The notes below the pieces were generated by a model, which was not told the DNA's origin, made no database searches, and saw only the letters and a list, made by a program, of their open reading frames with translations. A stretch of 64,000 bases of DNA from Echinicola salinicaeni (lineage in GTDB: Bacteria > Bacteroidota > Bacteroidia > Cytophagales > Cyclobacteriaceae), in assembly GCF_014280965.1 (NCBI RefSeq), contig NZ_JACODZ010000008.1, positions 186,001-250,000 on the forward strand, given 5' to 3'. Positions 46,339 to 55,363 of the stretch are shown in pieces. The position numbers were made by a program, and so were the translations under genes. Within the stretch, counting starts at the first letter, position 1. Each line of letters opens with the position of its first letter.

Positions 46339-47631
46339 TTATAAATTTTCAATTTCTGCGACTACAAAGGTACTTCCTCCAACAAAAACTAAGTCCTTTT
46401 TATCCGCTTTTTTTATCGTTTCGGCCAAAGCTTCATTAACATCTTTAATCACTCCCCCCTTTAATCCTTGCTTTTCCGCCTGTTCTTTAAGTTGCTCCGC
46501 TTCCAAAGCCCTAGGAATATTGGCCTGGCAAAAAGTATATTCGGCATCTTTTGGCAGCAACTTCAAAACCTCCCCAAGATCCTTATCATTGACCATCCCT
46601 AAAATCATATGCAATTTGCGGAAATCCATTTCCTGTATTTGTGCCATAATCATCCCAATCCCATCTACATTATGGCCAGTATCACAATAGACCAAAGGTG
46701 CTTCCTGCAATTTTTGGAACCTCCCTTTCAAACCTGTAATTTTTGATGCATGAGCCAATCCCTTTTGGATATGTTTATCCTCTATTGCAAGACCTTGGTC
46801 TCTCAGTAGCGCTATACACATTAAAACTCCAGCTAGGTTTTTGGACTGATACCTGCCTAAAAGATCAATTGAAACAAAGCTTTCATAACCATTATAAAAA
46901 ACCTGATATTCAGATAACAAACCATTATTAATTAAACCTTTGAACGAAATAAAATAATTCTGATCCGCGAAACATATCGGGGCAGAACGCTCTTCAGCTA
47001 TTTTTTCAAAAACAGGTTTTGTCTCCTCTTGGCTTTGGCTGATTACAACCGGTGTTTTGGACTTAATAATTCCTGCTTTTTCAACAGCAATTTCTCCTAA
47101 AGTATTTCCCAAAAACTGAGTATGATCCAAGCCAATATTGGTAATTAAGCAGAGTTCAGGTTGTAGGACATTGGTACTGTCCAACCTACCTCCCATACCT
47201 ACTTCCACCACAGCATAATCCACCATTTCATATGCAAAATGTTTGAATGCCATGCCTACTGTCATTTCAAAAAAACTTGGCTTCAATTCATCCAAATATC
47301 CTTTATGTTCAGCAACAAATTCTACGACCTTATCAGCTGAAATTTCTTGCCCATTGACTTTGATCCTCTCAGTGAAAGACTTAAGGTGCGGTGAAGTATA
47401 AAGGCCAACCTTATAACCTGCCTCCTGTAAAACAGCAGCAATAGCATGTGAGGAACTCCCTTTACCGTTTGTTCCAGCTACATGTATAGATTTGAATTGA
47501 TATTGAGGATTTCCTAAGTGTTCACAAAGCTTTATGGTATTGCTTAGGTCCTTTTTAAAGGCAGCCGCACCAATCCTTTGAAACATGGGCAAGGCATTGA
47601 ACAGATAGTCCAACGTTTCCTGATAATTCAT
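46339..47631 (-). CDS. folC: Bifunctional folylpolyglutamate/dihydrofolate synthase
   Basis: FolC adds glutamate to dihydropteroate and to folates with ATP. The P-loop is HVAGTNGKGSSSHAIA, followed by YTSPHLKSFTERI, NIGLDHTQFLGNTLGEIA and the C-terminal domain with YCDTGHNVDGI and FCQANIPRAL. Length (430) and motif order are typical of Bacteroidota FolC. It lies 6 bases after the TonB-like gene and one base before trmB in the same run, so it shares the transcript although its role is unrelated to the envelope genes. Confidence 0.95.
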   Translation of the reverse strand: MNYQETLDYLFNALPMFQRIGAAAFKKDLSNTIKLCEHLGNPQYQFKSIHVAGTNGKGSSSHAIAAVLQEAGYKVGLYTSPHLKSFTERIKVNGQEISADKVVEFVAEHKGYLDELKPSFFEMTVGMAFKHFAYEMVDYAVVEVGMGGRLDSTNVLQPELCLITNIGLDHTQFLGNTLGEIAVEKAGIIKSKTPVVISQSQEETKPVFEKIAEERSAPICFADQNYFISFKGLINNGLLSEYQVFYNGYESFVSIDLLGRYQSKNLAGVLMCIALLRDQGLAIEDKHIQKGLAHASKITGLKGRFQKLQEAPLVYCDTGHNVDGIGMIMAQIQEMDFRKLHMILGMVNDKDLGEVLKLLPKDAEYTFCQANIPRALEAEQLKEQAEKQGLKGGVIKDVNEALAETIKKADKKDLVFVGGSTFVVAEIENL

Positions 47632-47637
47632 GTTCTA

Positions 47638-48606
47638 CTAATCTACTTTGATAATAAAGGTAATTTTCCCTTCAGAATATTCAGCGGTTGGGTTGCCGCT
47701 TTTTCTCTTAAAATTAAGCTTATTGACCACACTTCTGTAATACGCCAATACTTCATTGCTTACATTATATTCCAAAGGTATGGCCTGGGCAATTCGGCCA
47801 TTATCATCCACAACTATTTTGAATACGATTCTACCACTTCGGTTAGATACCCTATCCTGAATATTGGGTTTGCTGGCAAAATCCCATCCCGCTAAATCCA
47901 AGTTATAACCTGATCCATTTCCTGCATTACCTCCTCCAGACTGTAAAATAGACCGACCATCAATAGTACCTTCAGGGTTTCCTTCATCTCCTTCTTGTGT
48001 AGAATTACCCTGCTTACTGCCTTCTGTAGCCTCCTTGCTCGTGCCTTTATTTCCAGATGCCCCAAAAATAGCCCTCTGATCAATCTTGGGCTTTTCTTCT
48101 ACCTGCTCCTCAATCTTTTCTTCAACTTGCTCTTCTTTCTTTTCTACCGGTTCGGTAACCGGCTTGGCACTTTCTTCTGGTTTATTGGTTTCTTTATTCG
48201 CCTCGGTAGTCTTCTCACTTCCCTTTAAAGGACTTACTACATTTGATTTGGTTTCAAGGCTACTTTTAGATTCAGAAGGTTTGGGCTTAGTAGCTGGTTT
48301 TGGCTGTGGCTGTACCACAGGTTGTACAGGCTCTGTTACCTGCTCCACAGGATTTCCTGGTGCAGGACTATCAGTATTGATTTCTTTGCTTTCCGATGGT
48401 GGCGCATCAGTTTGTTCATTACCACTTCCAGTATCGGTGAATCCAAGGTTCAATTCAAGCCCAAATTCAGCCATAGGGGGAACAGGTGGCCTCCAAACCA
48501 CGATAAAATAAATGGCCACCAATACCAAAATATTCACTATGATGGTAATAATGGTAGCTTTCTTTTTACTATCCAGTTCTCCCTTATTGATACCCTCTAC
48601 TTCCAT
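47638..48606 (-). CDS. TonB-like energy transducer protein
   Basis: One transmembrane helix (about residues 18-40, TIITIIVNILVLVAIYFIVV) is followed by a long Pro/Lys/Glu-rich stretch (about 60-185, with KPKPSESKS and EEQVEEK repeats) that would span the periplasm, then a glycine-rich region and a TonB C-terminal-like domain (about 245-322; NRSGRIVFKIVVDDNGRIAQ). It would carry proton-motive energy from ExbB/ExbD to an outer membrane partner. The ExbD gene ends 5 bases before its start. The proline-rich spacer is unusually rich in Glu. Confidence 0.85.
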   Translation of the reverse strand: MEVEGINKGELDSKKKATIITIIVNILVLVAIYFIVVWRPPVPPMAEFGLELNLGFTDTGSGNEQTDAPPSESKEINTDSPAPGNPVEQVTEPVQPVVQPQPKPATKPKPSESKSSLETKSNVVSPLKGSEKTTEANKETNKPEESAKPVTEPVEKKEEQVEEKIEEQVEEKPKIDQRAIFGASGNKGTSKEATEGSKQGNSTQEGDEGNPEGTIDGRSILQSGGGNAGNGSGYNLDLAGWDFASKPNIQDRVSNRSGRIVFKIVVDDNGRIAQAIPLEYNVSNEVLAYYRSVVNKLNFKRKSGNPTAEYSEGKITFIIKVD

Positions 48607-48611
48607 TCTTT

Positions 48612-49004
48612 TTATTTATAGGGTTTGGTAGCAATAGAAACATTGGCTTCCAATAATGCTGCTATACCTCCTATTTCTACTAGGTATTCTACAGGCACTT
48701 CTTTATCAATATGCAAAACAACCTGTCCATCCTTACCTTTTAATAACTTGGTAAGCTCATTTTTAATTTCCTCACGACTGATAATTTTGTCATTCACGGA
48801 ATATTTCAAGTCTTTGGTAACGGTAACAGTCACTTCCTGCATCACTATATCAGATGCCTCACTACTAGGTAGATTTACAGGCAGTCCTGAAGGGGTGATA
48901 AAGGAAGAGGTAAGCATAAAGAAGATCAACAACAGAAAAATTATATCTGTCATTGAAGACATGCTGAATGCCGCATCTACCTTATGTTTGGATTGTAGTG
49001 CCAT
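48612..49004 (-). CDS. exbD: ExbD/TolR-family proton-channel subunit
   Basis: A 130-residue protein with one N-terminal helix, SMTDIIFLLLIFFMLTSSF (residues 18-36), in which D20 is the conserved proton-path aspartate of ExbD/TolR. The periplasmic domain (about 45-130) has the EVPVEYLVEIGGIAALLE helix typical of ExbD dimers. It works with ExbB to turn the proton gradient into motion for the TonB-like protein. It starts one base after the exbB stop, so it is translationally coupled. Confidence 0.92.
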   Translation of the reverse strand: MALQSKHKVDAAFSMSSMTDIIFLLLIFFMLTSSFITPSGLPVNLPSSEASDIVMQEVTVTVTKDLKYSVNDKIISREEIKNELTKLLKGKDGQVVLHIDKEVPVEYLVEIGGIAALLEANVSIATKPYK

Positions 49005-49005
49005 A

Positions 49006-49701
49006 TTATTTTTTATCCTGCAATAAATCCATAAACTCCACAGTAGTATATTCCATATTGTGGATCAACTTAGATACTCTTGTCACGAGATAATTATAAC
49101 CTAAATAAGCTATAATCCCCACCATCAAACCAGTTGCAGTAGTGATCATGGCCTCATAAATACCTGTAGAAAGTAATTTAGGAGAAACCATGCCTTCTTC
49201 TTGGGCTACACCAATAAACGCCCTGATCATCCCTGCAACAGTTCCCAAGAAACCAATCATAGGCGCAGCACCTGATACAGTAGCCAATAGGCTGAGATTT
49301 TTCTCCAACTTATATATCTCTATCTTACCAACGTTTTCAATGGCCACTTCAATATTTTTCAATGGACTTCCTATCCTGTCCAAGCCTTTGGCAATCATAT
49401 TGGCCACAGGGGTATCTTCCCCCTGGCAGATCATTCTCGCCCCACCAATATCGCCGGTTTGTACCATCATTTTCACCTGATCTACCATCCCTTTTGGTGT
49501 TTGGGCGGCCTTTTTCAAAGTAATCAACCTCTCTACAAAAATAAATACTGCCAACACAAATAATGCATACAAAGGCAACATCATATAGCCTCCTTTAATC
49601 ATTAAATCCATTAGGCCAATACTTTCAGTACTGCTTTCCATCACGGAAAGGGAATCCGCAACCAATGAATCATTGGTTGATAAAGTCTGTAGTAATATCA
49701 T
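49006..49701 (-). CDS. exbB: ExbB/TolQ/MotA-family proton-channel subunit
   Basis: A 231-residue inner-membrane protein with three helices: one near residues 35-55 (MMLPLYALFVLAVFIFVERL), and a long pair after ATVSGAAPMIGFLGTVAGMI and GIYEAMITTATGLMVGIIAYLGY, which match the conserved ExbB/TolQ helices 2 and 3. It forms the stator pore with ExbD. The ATG at 49701 lies one base after the SPOR gene's stop; the longer frame to 49734 would overlap that gene by 32 bases and was not used. Confidence 0.92.
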   Translation of the reverse strand: MILLQTLSTNDSLVADSLSVMESSTESIGLMDLMIKGGYMMLPLYALFVLAVFIFVERLITLKKAAQTPKGMVDQVKMMVQTGDIGGARMICQGEDTPVANMIAKGLDRIGSPLKNIEVAIENVGKIEIYKLEKNLSLLATVSGAAPMIGFLGTVAGMIRAFIGVAQEEGMVSPKLLSTGIYEAMITTATGLMVGIIAYLGYNYLVTRVSKLIHNMEYTTVEFMDLLQDKK

Positions 49702-49702
49702 A

Positions 49703-50539
49703 TTAGTATTTAAAAACCCATAAAGTTTCTTCAAAATTGGCCTGCTCTTCGTTGATCAGGGCCGTGGCATCTACCACATTGTCAAAATCTGCTATAGCCA
49801 GTTTATAAAACGATGAACCATAGCCCGGTTGTATAATATAGGTGTTATATCCTTTTTTATTTAATCGGTCAGAAAAGTCCTTAGCCAAATCACCATCAAT
49901 GAATGCCCCCACTGTCACCAAATACCTTGGACTGTCTCCCTTTTCACTTATTCGTGTAAGACTCGGTGTTTCTGGTGCTGCTTCAACTGGAGCTGCAGGA
50001 ACTTCCTCGACAACTTCCTCCTCTTCTGCTGGTTCAATAGGACTTATTGGCTCTGCTTCTTCAGTCAAATAGGACTCCACGTCTTCACTATCTCCATCTC
50101 CTACAAAATAGTAAACAGAATAACCAATAATGCCCAACAAGAATATCAACAGGATAATCAGCCAAGCTTTACTATTACGCTTTTCTTCTTCTTTGTCTTC
50201 TATATTTGGCTTTTCACCAGCTGTACCTAGGGTAGTATTTGTGGCAGCAACTGGAACGCTCTCCTTTTTCTCTTCTTTAGGTTCGGTTTTTTCTTCCTTA
50301 TGTTCCACCTTCTCCTCATGCGAGCTTGCCTCAGGGATTACAACTGGAGGAGTTTCCTTCTTCTCTTTTTCAGGTGCTTTAGTTTTCTCCTCTTCTACTT
50401 TTTTCTCTGGAACAGGCGTTATTTTAGATTCAGGCTTTTCTTCTTCGCTAGAAATAGGTGTGATTTTGATTTCTGGCAAACCAAAATCCTTGTCTTCTTC
50501 TTTCCTTTTTGAATGTTTATCCTGATCCTTTTTAGCCAT
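49703..50539 (-). CDS. SPOR-domain protein with a cytoplasmic charged arm
   Basis: A 278-residue protein. Residues 1-128 are a highly charged Lys/Glu/Pro-rich arm; a single helix follows (about 128-148, WLIILLIFLLGIIGYSVYYF); then an acidic spacer; and the C-terminal SPOR domain (about 205-278, YLVTVGAFIDGDLAKDFSDR ... YKLAIADFDN) that binds denuded peptidoglycan at septa. The arm would lie in the cytoplasm and the SPOR domain in the periplasm. It is the first of the SPOR-exbB-exbD-tonB set and is one base from exbB. Confidence 0.82.
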   Translation of the reverse strand: MAKKDQDKHSKRKEEDKDFGLPEIKITPISSEEEKPESKITPVPEKKVEEEKTKAPEKEKKETPPVVIPEASSHEEKVEHKEEKTEPKEEKKESVPVAATNTTLGTAGEKPNIEDKEEEKRNSKAWLIILLIFLLGIIGYSVYYFVGDGDSEDVESYLTEEAEPISPIEPAEEEEVVEEVPAAPVEAAPETPSLTRISEKGDSPRYLVTVGAFIDGDLAKDFSDRLNKKGYNTYIIQPGYGSSFYKLAIADFDNVVDATALINEEQANFEETLWVFKY

Positions 50540-50648
50540 TATCTTCTTTTTTTATTGGTGGATTAAATTGCTAAGCTAAGATAAAACCTGCAATTACTCA
50601 ATAAAGCTACGAGTAATAATTACGCTTAAATTTTTGCTTTAAGTCAAG

Positions 50649-52331
50649 TTAAAACTTAAAGGTTAAACCACCAACCCCCTGAATTACACGGGATTGATAA
50701 TTCCAATATCTTTCATTTTTTTGGTTCAACAAATTATTGCCCTTGGCAAACACGGAAAACCTATCAGTAATTTTATAATCTACCTTAGCATTCAAATCAA
50801 TGATCGGGCTAAGCGTATCTGTATTATCAGCTCCTGTGAAGTTAATCACATCGATCCCACCCATCATATCCAGTCCAGCTTGTATCAACCATTTGTCATT
50901 TGGCGTGAAAGTATTATGCACATTGATTTCCCATTTAGGCTTTTGCCATGCTCCTCTTTCGAAATCTACATTTTCATCATCCTCAAACATATAATGATAA
51001 TAATTGGCCGAAGCATTGATTTGATATTGACTACCAAAGCTATATCCCAGTGATCCAGTATAGTTTAACACTTGGGTATCATCATAAACAATTTGAAACC
51101 TAGTACTATCATTCATACTATTTCCATAAAAGTGCATATTTTCATAATCCCCGTAGGCAACCCCTAATTTATAGGTGAAAGCATCTTCAACACTCCCCTT
51201 GATTCCACCTTCAGCTTTGAAGTTTTGTATGGAATTCAACAACTGGTCACTCGGACCTAAATAGGGATTTTCCATGGCAAAACTGTAATAAGTATTTCTC
51301 TTTACATCACCTATATAACTTGCATACAAGGCAAATTCCTCCTGTAGATTATAGCTTGCTTCAACACTTGGGAAAATATGAAAATCGCTTCCTTTATTTT
51401 CATATACATCATTCTCAACTACCATATTAGCTCCAGCCTTAACCTCAAAACTTTCATTTTGATATCTTATATAAGGAGCAAATTTCACGTAATTCCTATT
51501 TATATCTGAATAGGTAATATCTGAAGGAGACGTTAAAAAGGCTTCTAAATCAACCCCTGCCTTAGTTTCATCATTAAAAAGATAATATGTCTTTCCTGAA
51601 AAATTGATTTCATGCTCTCTTGCATCATAATCATCATTGAAAAGTCTTGCTCCCAATTTCAATTCATAGTTAAGAGGATCGTCCTTTTCAATATTCCTAA
51701 TACCGGCTTGTCCATAGATACTATGGAACAACTGTTGGATCTCATCTGCTGTTACCTCCGTGCCTGGTGCGTATCCATAAAAATGGTACCTATCCCTGTC
51801 ATATCCTAGCTTACCAAACACCTCAAAAAATTCAGCAAAATAACTTGCGCTCAAACGGACATTAGTATGATCCTCTGCTGAGTTTTCCTTATCTACCGGA
51901 CCCTCATAAAACCCCTGATGCTTTAGAAAAACTCCGAAATTAAGGTAGTCACTTTCAACATTATTAATATGAAGTTCTGCCAAAGGTGACTGATAATTTC
52001 CATAACCCAATTTTACCAAACCGTGATTAAGGGCTTGAGTAGTGGAAGGAAATCTTTTTTGATAGGGCTTCAATTCAGAAATACTTGGATCCAAAGTGAA
52101 GAAGAAATCCCTAACATCATAACTAAAATTCCCCAACCCATCTGGCTGTGGTATATTAGGCGCACTTTCAAAATTTCTAGGTCTTGTGGGTAAACTCAAA
52201 ATACGGTCTTTTCTAATAACAAATTCCGCATTGGTGACCTCTCCCCGTTCACTGCCCCTATTGTCCTGAGCAATCGCCAAAGAGGCATTCCCCAAAAACA
52301 ATAAACATATAATTATCAACGATTTATTCAT
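50649..52331 (-). CDS. Large outer membrane beta-barrel protein (TonB-receptor-like, no plug)
   Basis: A signal peptide (MNKSLIIICLLFLGNASLAIAQ) precedes a 538-residue mature protein. Repeated amphipathic strands rich in Tyr, Phe and Asn and a C-terminal GGLTFKF end suit a large outer membrane barrel. NQKNERYWNYQSRVIQGVG near the end is shared with TonB-dependent receptors, but no plug domain or TonB box is evident after the signal peptide. An early PTRPRNFESAPNIPQPDG stretch is Pro-rich. It lies between the giant TPR gene and the SPOR-ExbB-ExbD-TonB set, and is probably the outer membrane partner of that machine. Confidence 0.75.
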   Translation of the reverse strand: MNKSLIIICLLFLGNASLAIAQDNRGSERGEVTNAEFVIRKDRILSLPTRPRNFESAPNIPQPDGLGNFSYDVRDFFFTLDPSISELKPYQKRFPSTTQALNHGLVKLGYGNYQSPLAELHINNVESDYLNFGVFLKHQGFYEGPVDKENSAEDHTNVRLSASYFAEFFEVFGKLGYDRDRYHFYGYAPGTEVTADEIQQLFHSIYGQAGIRNIEKDDPLNYELKLGARLFNDDYDAREHEINFSGKTYYLFNDETKAGVDLEAFLTSPSDITYSDINRNYVKFAPYIRYQNESFEVKAGANMVVENDVYENKGSDFHIFPSVEASYNLQEEFALYASYIGDVKRNTYYSFAMENPYLGPSDQLLNSIQNFKAEGGIKGSVEDAFTYKLGVAYGDYENMHFYGNSMNDSTRFQIVYDDTQVLNYTGSLGYSFGSQYQINASANYYHYMFEDDENVDFERGAWQKPKWEINVHNTFTPNDKWLIQAGLDMMGGIDVINFTGADNTDTLSPIIDLNAKVDYKITDRFSVFAKGNNLLNQKNERYWNYQSRVIQGVGGLTFKF

Positions 52332-52360
52332 CTCTATTTCAACAGTTTATTCAAGAAAAA

Positions 52361-55348
52361 TTATTGAATGGTACCTAATAATTCTTGGGCCTCTTTTTTA
52401 ATTTCTTGATTTTCAGAATTCTCTATAATAGACTCCAAAGTGGCCTTTGCCTGGAAGTTTTCATTCAAAGCAAGGTAGTTTTGAGCTAGCAGTAAGAAGC
52501 ATTTTCCATACCAATAATCATAAACAGCATATTTATTTGAGAAGCTAAATATGGTTTCGTTCGATTGGGTGTGATTCCCTGCTTCATTTAATGAAGTGGC
52601 CAATAAGAAAAGGGCCTCAGCACCCTGAATGCTTTCACTTTCATTGATCAGCACCATCAATTCATCTTGTGCACCTGCAGTATTTCCAGTTTTAATCAGT
52701 GATTTGGCCTTTATCAACTGTGCATTGGCCTGGGCGTCCGTGGTGATATCCCCCAATGCAATGACTTTGTCTGCAAAGAAACTAGCAGAATCATAATTGT
52801 CAATTTCATAATAGGAAGTCATCAGTCCTTTAAATGCCTCATATTCTTCAATCCTATCCCGTGCTGATTTTGCACTGCTCAAGAAATAAGGTATTGCTTT
52901 TCTATATTGTTTATTCTCAAGTTCAATTTCTGCTATTTTTTGGACCGCCTTAGTTCTTTGAGTGGAAGCCCCCATTTTTTCTAATTCATAAAAGGTGGCC
53001 AAGGCCTTTTCCTTTTGCCCGGAACGATAATAGGCATCTCCCATAAAGAAATAAGCTTCCTGTTTATTTCCAGAATTAGGATAAGCTTTCAGATAGTTAT
53101 CAAAGGCTTGAATGGCCTGCTGATAGGACTGGCTAAAAAACAGGTTCTTTGCAGATTCAAACTCTACACTTTGTAAGCTTTCATTACTTGGATTGGCTTT
53201 CTTGTATTCAGAAAGATAATTGGAAAATTCTCCAGACCGTCCCTGAAGTGAAAGCGCCTCCTGCAGGCCTACCAAAGCTGCATCGGCATTGCTTGAATTA
53301 GGGTATCTGCTCAGTATTCTTTGGTAATCATTGATGGTCTCATCATAATTTTTCAAAGAATAATTCGCTATCGCCCTACTCTCTAATGCAAAAGGTACAA
53401 AGGGACTATTTGGACTTTGATCGATCAATGCAGAAAAACCTGCCCTTGCCGCTTGATAATTGGACTCTTCCATATTGATCTGGGCCTTTTGAAAAATCGC
53501 ATCATCCCTATACAAACTATTTGGATATTGGCTTATAGCCTTGTCCAATTCAGCTATCGCCTCTCTGTTTCTATTTTGGAAGTTTAGTACTACCCCTGCC
53601 ATATAATGTGCATAGTCCACAGATTTATTTCTTTCATTAATCGCCCTTCTAAAAGTACTTAATGCATCGTCAAACTTCTTTTGGATATAATATGAATCCC
53701 CCAATCGGATAAGTGCATCATCATAATATCCTTTGATATCCGTTTTTTTGATTTGCCTTATATAGTTATTGAATTGTTTTTCTGCCTTTGCGTATTGTTT
53801 GGTATTAAAATAAGCATAGCCCAAACCATAATAACTTCTGATCAAGGCTGGGTCCAAGGAGGTCAAGCGCATATTGGTCACTTGTTCATACGCTTTGATT
53901 GCTTGGTTTAGATTACCGTCTGCAGCATATGCTTCAGCTTTCCAATAAAAAGCTTCATGTACGATGGTTTTATCTATCGGATAAGTGATGGATTTGTCAA
54001 AATACGTGATCGCATTTTTATATTGCTTGTTTCTGTAATAGGTCACTCCCTGGAAGTAGGTTACCTTTTGGTAGGCCGCCCTGATCCTTGGAGATTTATT
54101 CTCCATCCCTTCTATATGTGTGATGGCCCTCAAATAATTATTGGTATTGATCAAGGCATCACTGAGCAAATTTTCAGCTTCTGATCTATTTGCACCACTG
54201 GAATAATTATTCAGATAATTATCCAAAGCATTCACAGCTTCCTGAAAGCTCCCTTTCTCTAGGCTTAGCTTTGCATAATTAAATAATGATTCTTCCTGGA
54301 TGGCGGCATCATAGGTACTTTTATAAGCAGCATTGAAGCTGGTTGAAGCAAATTGAGGATTGTTTAATTTCAAATAGGAATGACCTAAATAATAACTGGA
54401 AACTTGTCCCAACCGGTCTTTCTCCAAAGCAACTTTTTTAAAGTAATTAGTCGCTTCCTGATATTTTTGCACTTTGAATTGGGCTACACCAGCCTTGTAC
54501 ATTTGTTCCCTGCTCATCTGCCCACCACCTGCTTTTGTAAAAGCATCGTAATAGGTAGCTGCATTGGTAAAATCTCTTCTTTCAAAATAAGCCTCAGCCA
54601 ACAACAGATAAATTCCTCCTTTGCGGTCCAAATTATTTCTGGATTGGGTTATTGGCGTGGCATAAGCAATCAGCTCTTCATATTGCTTTTGTCTATAATA
54701 AAGCTCTGAGAGCATATAAGGAACTTTACTTTGATAAACTTGATACCTATCTGCTTGCTTGAAATCTGCAATAGCTTGATCGTATTTACCTTGCTGAAGT
54801 GCTACATAACCTCCATAATAAAATCCATCCGCAGTATAGGAAGTCTGCATCTTCTTAACAGGATCAAAATACCTTGCTGCATTGACATAATCTTTCAATT
54901 GAAAATAGGCATATCCAGTCTTAAAATAAACCTTAGAACGTTCTTCCAAACTAATGACATCAACATTTACTTTATTATAATGCCCAATGGCTTCCTTATA
55001 ATGTCGCTTTTCAAAATAATAATCCCCTAGTAAAAAAGCTGCTTCATTGGCCTTGGGGTCTGTAGGATAATTATTGGTGATATTTTCTACAAGAGAAGGG
55101 CCGTCAGGATTATCCGTCCTCAAAGCGGAAACTGCATGATAATATTCCACATCAATGCGTTGGGAAGGGCTTAGATTTTCCTCTTTCAGGTTTTCAAACT
55201 CCAGTTTTGAAGCACTGTATTGATGTTTATCAAAAAGCTCAAAGGCATCATCTATCTTTTTGTCCAACCCTTTTTGGTATAATCCTGATTGGGCATTGAC
55301 TTGATAAATACAGCCTGTGGTCAGCAATAATAATAATATTTTTCTCAT
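52361..55348 (-). CDS. Giant exported TPR protein (995 residues)
   Basis: A signal peptide (MRKILLLLLTTGCIYQVNAQ) precedes more than twenty tetratricopeptide-like units, for example KANEAAFLLGDYYFEKRHYK, YADALIRLGDSYY-type repeats, and SGNKQEAYFFMGDAYYRSGQ. The array spans almost the whole mature protein. There is no enzyme domain. It resembles the YbgF/CpoB-type TPR proteins that act with Tol-Pal systems, but is much longer. The ATG at 55348 is used; the GTG at 55360 is less likely. The LTTGC in the signal is a poor lipobox. It lies directly after holA and 29 bases before the barrel gene. Confidence 0.82.
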   Translation of the reverse strand: MRKILLLLLTTGCIYQVNAQSGLYQKGLDKKIDDAFELFDKHQYSASKLEFENLKEENLSPSQRIDVEYYHAVSALRTDNPDGPSLVENITNNYPTDPKANEAAFLLGDYYFEKRHYKEAIGHYNKVNVDVISLEERSKVYFKTGYAYFQLKDYVNAARYFDPVKKMQTSYTADGFYYGGYVALQQGKYDQAIADFKQADRYQVYQSKVPYMLSELYYRQKQYEELIAYATPITQSRNNLDRKGGIYLLLAEAYFERRDFTNAATYYDAFTKAGGGQMSREQMYKAGVAQFKVQKYQEATNYFKKVALEKDRLGQVSSYYLGHSYLKLNNPQFASTSFNAAYKSTYDAAIQEESLFNYAKLSLEKGSFQEAVNALDNYLNNYSSGANRSEAENLLSDALINTNNYLRAITHIEGMENKSPRIRAAYQKVTYFQGVTYYRNKQYKNAITYFDKSITYPIDKTIVHEAFYWKAEAYAADGNLNQAIKAYEQVTNMRLTSLDPALIRSYYGLGYAYFNTKQYAKAEKQFNNYIRQIKKTDIKGYYDDALIRLGDSYYIQKKFDDALSTFRRAINERNKSVDYAHYMAGVVLNFQNRNREAIAELDKAISQYPNSLYRDDAIFQKAQINMEESNYQAARAGFSALIDQSPNSPFVPFALESRAIANYSLKNYDETINDYQRILSRYPNSSNADAALVGLQEALSLQGRSGEFSNYLSEYKKANPSNESLQSVEFESAKNLFFSQSYQQAIQAFDNYLKAYPNSGNKQEAYFFMGDAYYRSGQKEKALATFYELEKMGASTQRTKAVQKIAEIELENKQYRKAIPYFLSSAKSARDRIEEYEAFKGLMTSYYEIDNYDSASFFADKVIALGDITTDAQANAQLIKAKSLIKTGNTAGAQDELMVLINESESIQGAEALFLLATSLNEAGNHTQSNETIFSFSNKYAVYDYWYGKCFLLLAQNYLALNENFQAKATLESIIENSENQEIKKEAQELLGTIQ

Positions 55349-55363
55349 GGTAAAGTTCACAAA

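Noticed and set aside
48086-48511. 141-codon open frame antisense to the TonB-like gene
   Set aside because: It reflects the Lys/Glu/Pro-rich coding strand read backwards as Ser/Phe/Leu; no supporting features.
55334-55348. Lipoprotein signal in the giant TPR protein (LTTGC)
   Set aside because: The -3 position is Thr, and a normal signal peptidase site follows at NAQ; a lipid anchor is not favoured.
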